This document shows, piece after piece, positions 49,533 to 51,415 of a stretch of DNA of 51,415 nucleotides; position 1 is the stretch's first letter, and every line of letters begins with the position of its first letter. This DNA is from Thermoplasmata archaeon (GTDB taxonomy: Archaea; Thermoplasmatota; Thermoplasmata; Lutacidiplasmatales; UBA184). Where the stretch lies: assembly GCA_021821785.1 (NCBI GenBank), contig JAKACD010000006.1:1-51415 (forward strand), given 5' to 3'. The position numbers and the translations under genes are program-made. Below the pieces are notes generated by a model. It did no database searches, had not been told where the DNA came from, and saw nothing but the letters and a program-made list of their open reading frames with translations.

Positions 49533-50819
49533 ATGGCCGACTCCCGTCCCCCGGCGCTCGAGATCGACAACCTCGTACAGCTCTACGGCTCCTCGCAGAA
49601 CGGCGTACGCGGTCTGACCATGCGGGTGCCCGCGCGCAGTGTCCACGGGTTCCTGGGTCGCAACGGTGCCGGAAAGACGACCACGATGAAGTGCATCATG
49701 GGACTCCTCCGCGCCCAGGAGGGCGAGATGCGCCTCTTCGGTGCCCCGTACCGGCCGCGACGTGACCTTCCCTTGCGTCTACGGATCGGGTACTCTCCCG
49801 AGCTTCCCTCCTTCCCCGCCCACCTGCGCGCCCGAGAGGTTCTCGAGCTCTACGGGCGGATGCGGGGCCTCGGCGCCCGCGAGCTCGAGGGGGAAATCCG
49901 CTACCTCTCGGAGCATCTCGGGCTCCAAGAAGTCCTGACCCAGCGGGTCCGCACACTGAGCAAGGGGACGGTGGCCCGTCTCGGCGTCGGCGTAGCGATG
50001 CTCGGGGACCCCGATCTGCTGATCCTCGACGAACCGACCTCCGGACTCGATCCGGTCGCAATCGCAGAGCTACGAGACCTACTGCTCGGGCTCGTTCGGG
50101 GGTCGGTGGGCGCGTCCCGAACGGTCCTGCTGTCCTCGCATCAACTCGGAGAGGCGCAACGCCTCTGCTCGAGCGTGACGATCATCGACCGGGGGGTCGC
50201 GGTGGGCGAGGGCCCGGTGGATCGCTTGATCGAACAGGTCTCGGGCGGCGCGATCTACCGAGTGGAGTTCAAGGCGCTCTCGGGCGGGTTACTGAGTGCG
50301 GTCCAGGGAGTACCCGGGGTGCGTGAGGTCACCTCCGTCCCGGGTTCGTCCTCCGTGATCCGGATCCGAGCGTCCGGGGACGCTGATCCCCGGGAGGACC
50401 TCGCCCGCCTCGCCCTCCAGTACCAGGCGCTGTTGCTCTCCTGCGATCGCGAGGCGGTGTCGCTCGAGGATCTCTTCCTCGCCTTCGTGGGCCATCGCGG
50501 CCCTCCTACGGCGTTCCCGGCCCCATCGACCGGCGCGCGGGGTTCGGGGACCGGGGGCGCGACCCGGGATATCGCGTGTCCGCGCTGCGGCTCGAACAAT
50601 GCGGCGGATTCTCGTTTCTGCCGCGGCTGCGGTAGTCCCCTCTCCGCGGCCGTCTCCGGGACCGTCCGGCCCGGGGACGTTCCCTCCCCCGTCGACGCCC
50701 CACCGGCCTCGAAGAAGCTGTGCCCAGGGTGTGGCCATGAGAACGAGTGGGAGTACCGTTTCTGTCAACGGTGTGGGCGCTCCCTTTCCTCTCCCGTGGC
50801 GGCGGGTCCTGCGGGATAA
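49533..50819 (+). CDS. ABC transporter ATPase with two C-terminal zinc ribbons
   Basis: A 428-residue protein. Residues 1 to about 225 are an ABC ATPase: Walker A GRNGAGKTTT, signature LSKGTVARL (a variant of LSGGQ), Walker B LLILDEPTSGLDP and the switch His in LLSSHQLGEAQ. A C-terminal regulatory part follows (about 230-325). After a Pro/Gly linker come two zinc-ribbon motifs: CPRCGSNNAADSRFCRGCG and CPGCGHENEWEYRFCQRCG, each with four cysteines. Zinc ribbons are not standard in ABC-2 ATPases; they may bind a partner or localise the complex. It forms a two-gene exporter with the preceding permease. ATG 49533 is preferred; ATG 49512 would overlap the permease. Confidence 0.88.
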   Translation: MADSRPPALEIDNLVQLYGSSQNGVRGLTMRVPARSVHGFLGRNGAGKTTTMKCIMGLLRAQEGEMRLFGAPYRPRRDLPLRLRIGYSPELPSFPAHLRAREVLELYGRMRGLGARELEGEIRYLSEHLGLQEVLTQRVRTLSKGTVARLGVGVAMLGDPDLLILDEPTSGLDPVAIAELRDLLLGLVRGSVGASRTVLLSSHQLGEAQRLCSSVTIIDRGVAVGEGPVDRLIEQVSGGAIYRVEFKALSGGLLSAVQGVPGVREVTSVPGSSSVIRIRASGDADPREDLARLALQYQALLLSCDREAVSLEDLFLAFVGHRGPPTAFPAPSTGARGSGTGGATRDIACPRCGSNNAADSRFCRGCGSPLSAAVSGTVRPGDVPSPVDAPPASKKLCPGCGHENEWEYRFCQRCGRSLSSPVAAGPAG

Positions 50820-51129
50820 GAATCCGGGTCGGGAACCTGAACGGCCGCCCGCGGGGTGTTGGCCCCCCACCGCGAACACCGCGAGCGACCCGGGTAGGAA
50901 ACGTAGGAGATGATCCCCCTCCCCGTACCGAGCCGATCTCACCGAGGGTCACGACTCGAGCGTTGGGGTCGGGCAAGGGATCGAGATCGCCAAGGCATCG
51001 TACCCGCGATCGGATTCCGAGGGCGCTCGCCCCGAGACCGCCCCGGGCCTGGCGGCCCGGCGGTCGAACCGCAGGGGGCTCCTCGAGCGGCAGGTTGATT
51101 ATCAGAGTCTCTCCTCTCCGGTTGCCTCC
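50820..51129. other. 310-base intergenic region with a strong hairpin
   Basis: No gene is supported here. A hairpin spans 51036-51065: an inner CCGGGCC/GGCCCGG stem with a TGGC loop, extended by GACCG/CGGTC with a CC bulge on the left arm, twelve pairs in all. A TATA-like GATTATC (about 51095-51101) precedes the next gene. The hairpin could be a 3' structure for the exporter transcript or part of an untranslated RNA; there is no T-run. Confidence 0.45.
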
Positions 51130-51415
51130 ATGGGCGACCGCGCGACGCCGCATCGATGGCCGCGACTCCTGAGCCGTTCCGCCCTCGCTATGGCTCTCAC
51201 CCTGGTGCTGGTACTCCCCGCCGGCTCTAGCTTCGCCGCCGCTGCCCCCACCGGCGCCGCCGCCGGCTACGCGTGCCCGGCGGCCCACACCGCCTATGGG
51301 ATAAGCGCGAACGTCACCTGGAACGGGACGAACATCTGCACCGCCGGCTCGGCGTCCGCGGCCCTCCCGATCGTCTTCACGCAAAACGCGCACGTCGTTT
51401 TCAGCTGGTCCTCCG
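51130..51415 (+). CDS. Secreted protein, N-terminal part only
   Basis: The first 95 codons of a gene that runs off the window. A signal peptide is evident: basic start (MGDRATPHRWPRLLSR), hydrophobic LAMALTLVLVLPAG, then an Ala-rich AAAAPTGAAAG likely cleavage region. The mature part has Asn-X-Thr sequons (NVTWNGTN) and two cysteines (Cys at about residues 47 and 67). Function unknown. The ATG at 51130 is supported by an upstream TATA-like GATTATC about 32 bases away and by the signal peptide that follows. Confidence 0.7.
   Translation, partial: MGDRATPHRWPRLLSRSALAMALTLVLVLPAGSSFAAAAPTGAAAGYACPAAHTAYGISANVTWNGTNICTAGSASAALPIVFTQNAHVVFSWSS

Noticed and set aside
1-51415. tRNA genes, CRISPR arrays, insertion sequences and attachment sites
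   Set aside because: Reading both strands showed no tRNA T-loop and acceptor pairs, no regularly spaced direct repeats of CRISPR length, and no transposase or integrase. Short near misses lay inside coding genes.

Overview
The window is GC-rich archaeal chromosomal DNA. The archaeal assignment rests on adjacent ether-lipid genes (geranylgeranylglyceryl phosphate synthase, a UbiA-type digeranylgeranyl transferase, CDP-archaeol synthase), a tRNA-splicing endonuclease, a DtdA-type D-aminoacyl-tRNA deacylase, DUF2070, a GHMP-type shikimate kinase, and the archaeal aspartate-semialdehyde route into aromatic biosynthesis. Very high GC, the two-repeat EndA, secreted proteins with FTETGL-type repeats and aerobic-looking metabolism (glyoxylate shunt, acyl-CoA dehydrogenase) suggest a high-GC Thermoplasmatota lineage. 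That placement is inference. Many starts lie 25-28 bases downstream of a TATA-like box, so leaderless transcripts appear common.

Layout. 1-3.3 kb: a decayed secreted-protein gene, an intact membrane-anchored surface protein and an acetoacetate-decarboxylase-like enzyme. 3.5-5.8 kb: dtdA, a small putative DNA-binding protein with iterated repeats over its promoter, and mobB-mobA. 5.9-10.2 kb: a molybdenum formate dehydrogenase module (fdhF, DUF1641, fdhD) resembling the Bacillus YjgC-YjgD type. 10.2-12.8 kb: a pair of M16 peptidases, one catalytic and one lacking the zinc motif. 12.9-20.2 kb: a compact plus-strand operon of lipid genes, DUF2070, an M20 peptidase, pyrE and endA.

20.2-35.3 kb: a continuous minus-strand operon of 15 genes transcribed in the order ADTH synthase, dehydroquinate synthase II, a dehydroquinase-shikimate dehydrogenase fusion, shikimate kinase, EPSP synthase, chorismate synthase, asd, lysC, trpEGDCFBA. 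It encodes almost the whole route from aspartate to tryptophan, with lysC and asd supplying the aspartate semialdehyde used by ADTH synthase. In front of it lies a candidate leader peptide that ends Trp-Leu-Trp-stop, sits at the predicted leaderless transcription start, and is followed by several alternative pairings. This looks like tryptophan-responsive attenuation in an archaeon and is the most notable observation here.

35.5-41.9 kb: a heme-oxygenase-like diiron protein divergent from a CaiB-like CoA-transferase and an acyl-CoA dehydrogenase, then isocitrate lyase and malate synthase. 42.0-45.5 kb: two membrane proteins, the second a large fusion of a polytopic domain with a NapH/NosR-like iron-sulfur region, forming an unassigned membrane redox cassette. 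45.5-51.4 kb: a DUF1015 protein, an SRPBCC protein, a small unknown protein, an ABC-2 exporter whose ATPase carries two C-terminal zinc ribbons, and the start of another secreted protein. No tRNA, rRNA, CRISPR array or insertion sequence was recognised.
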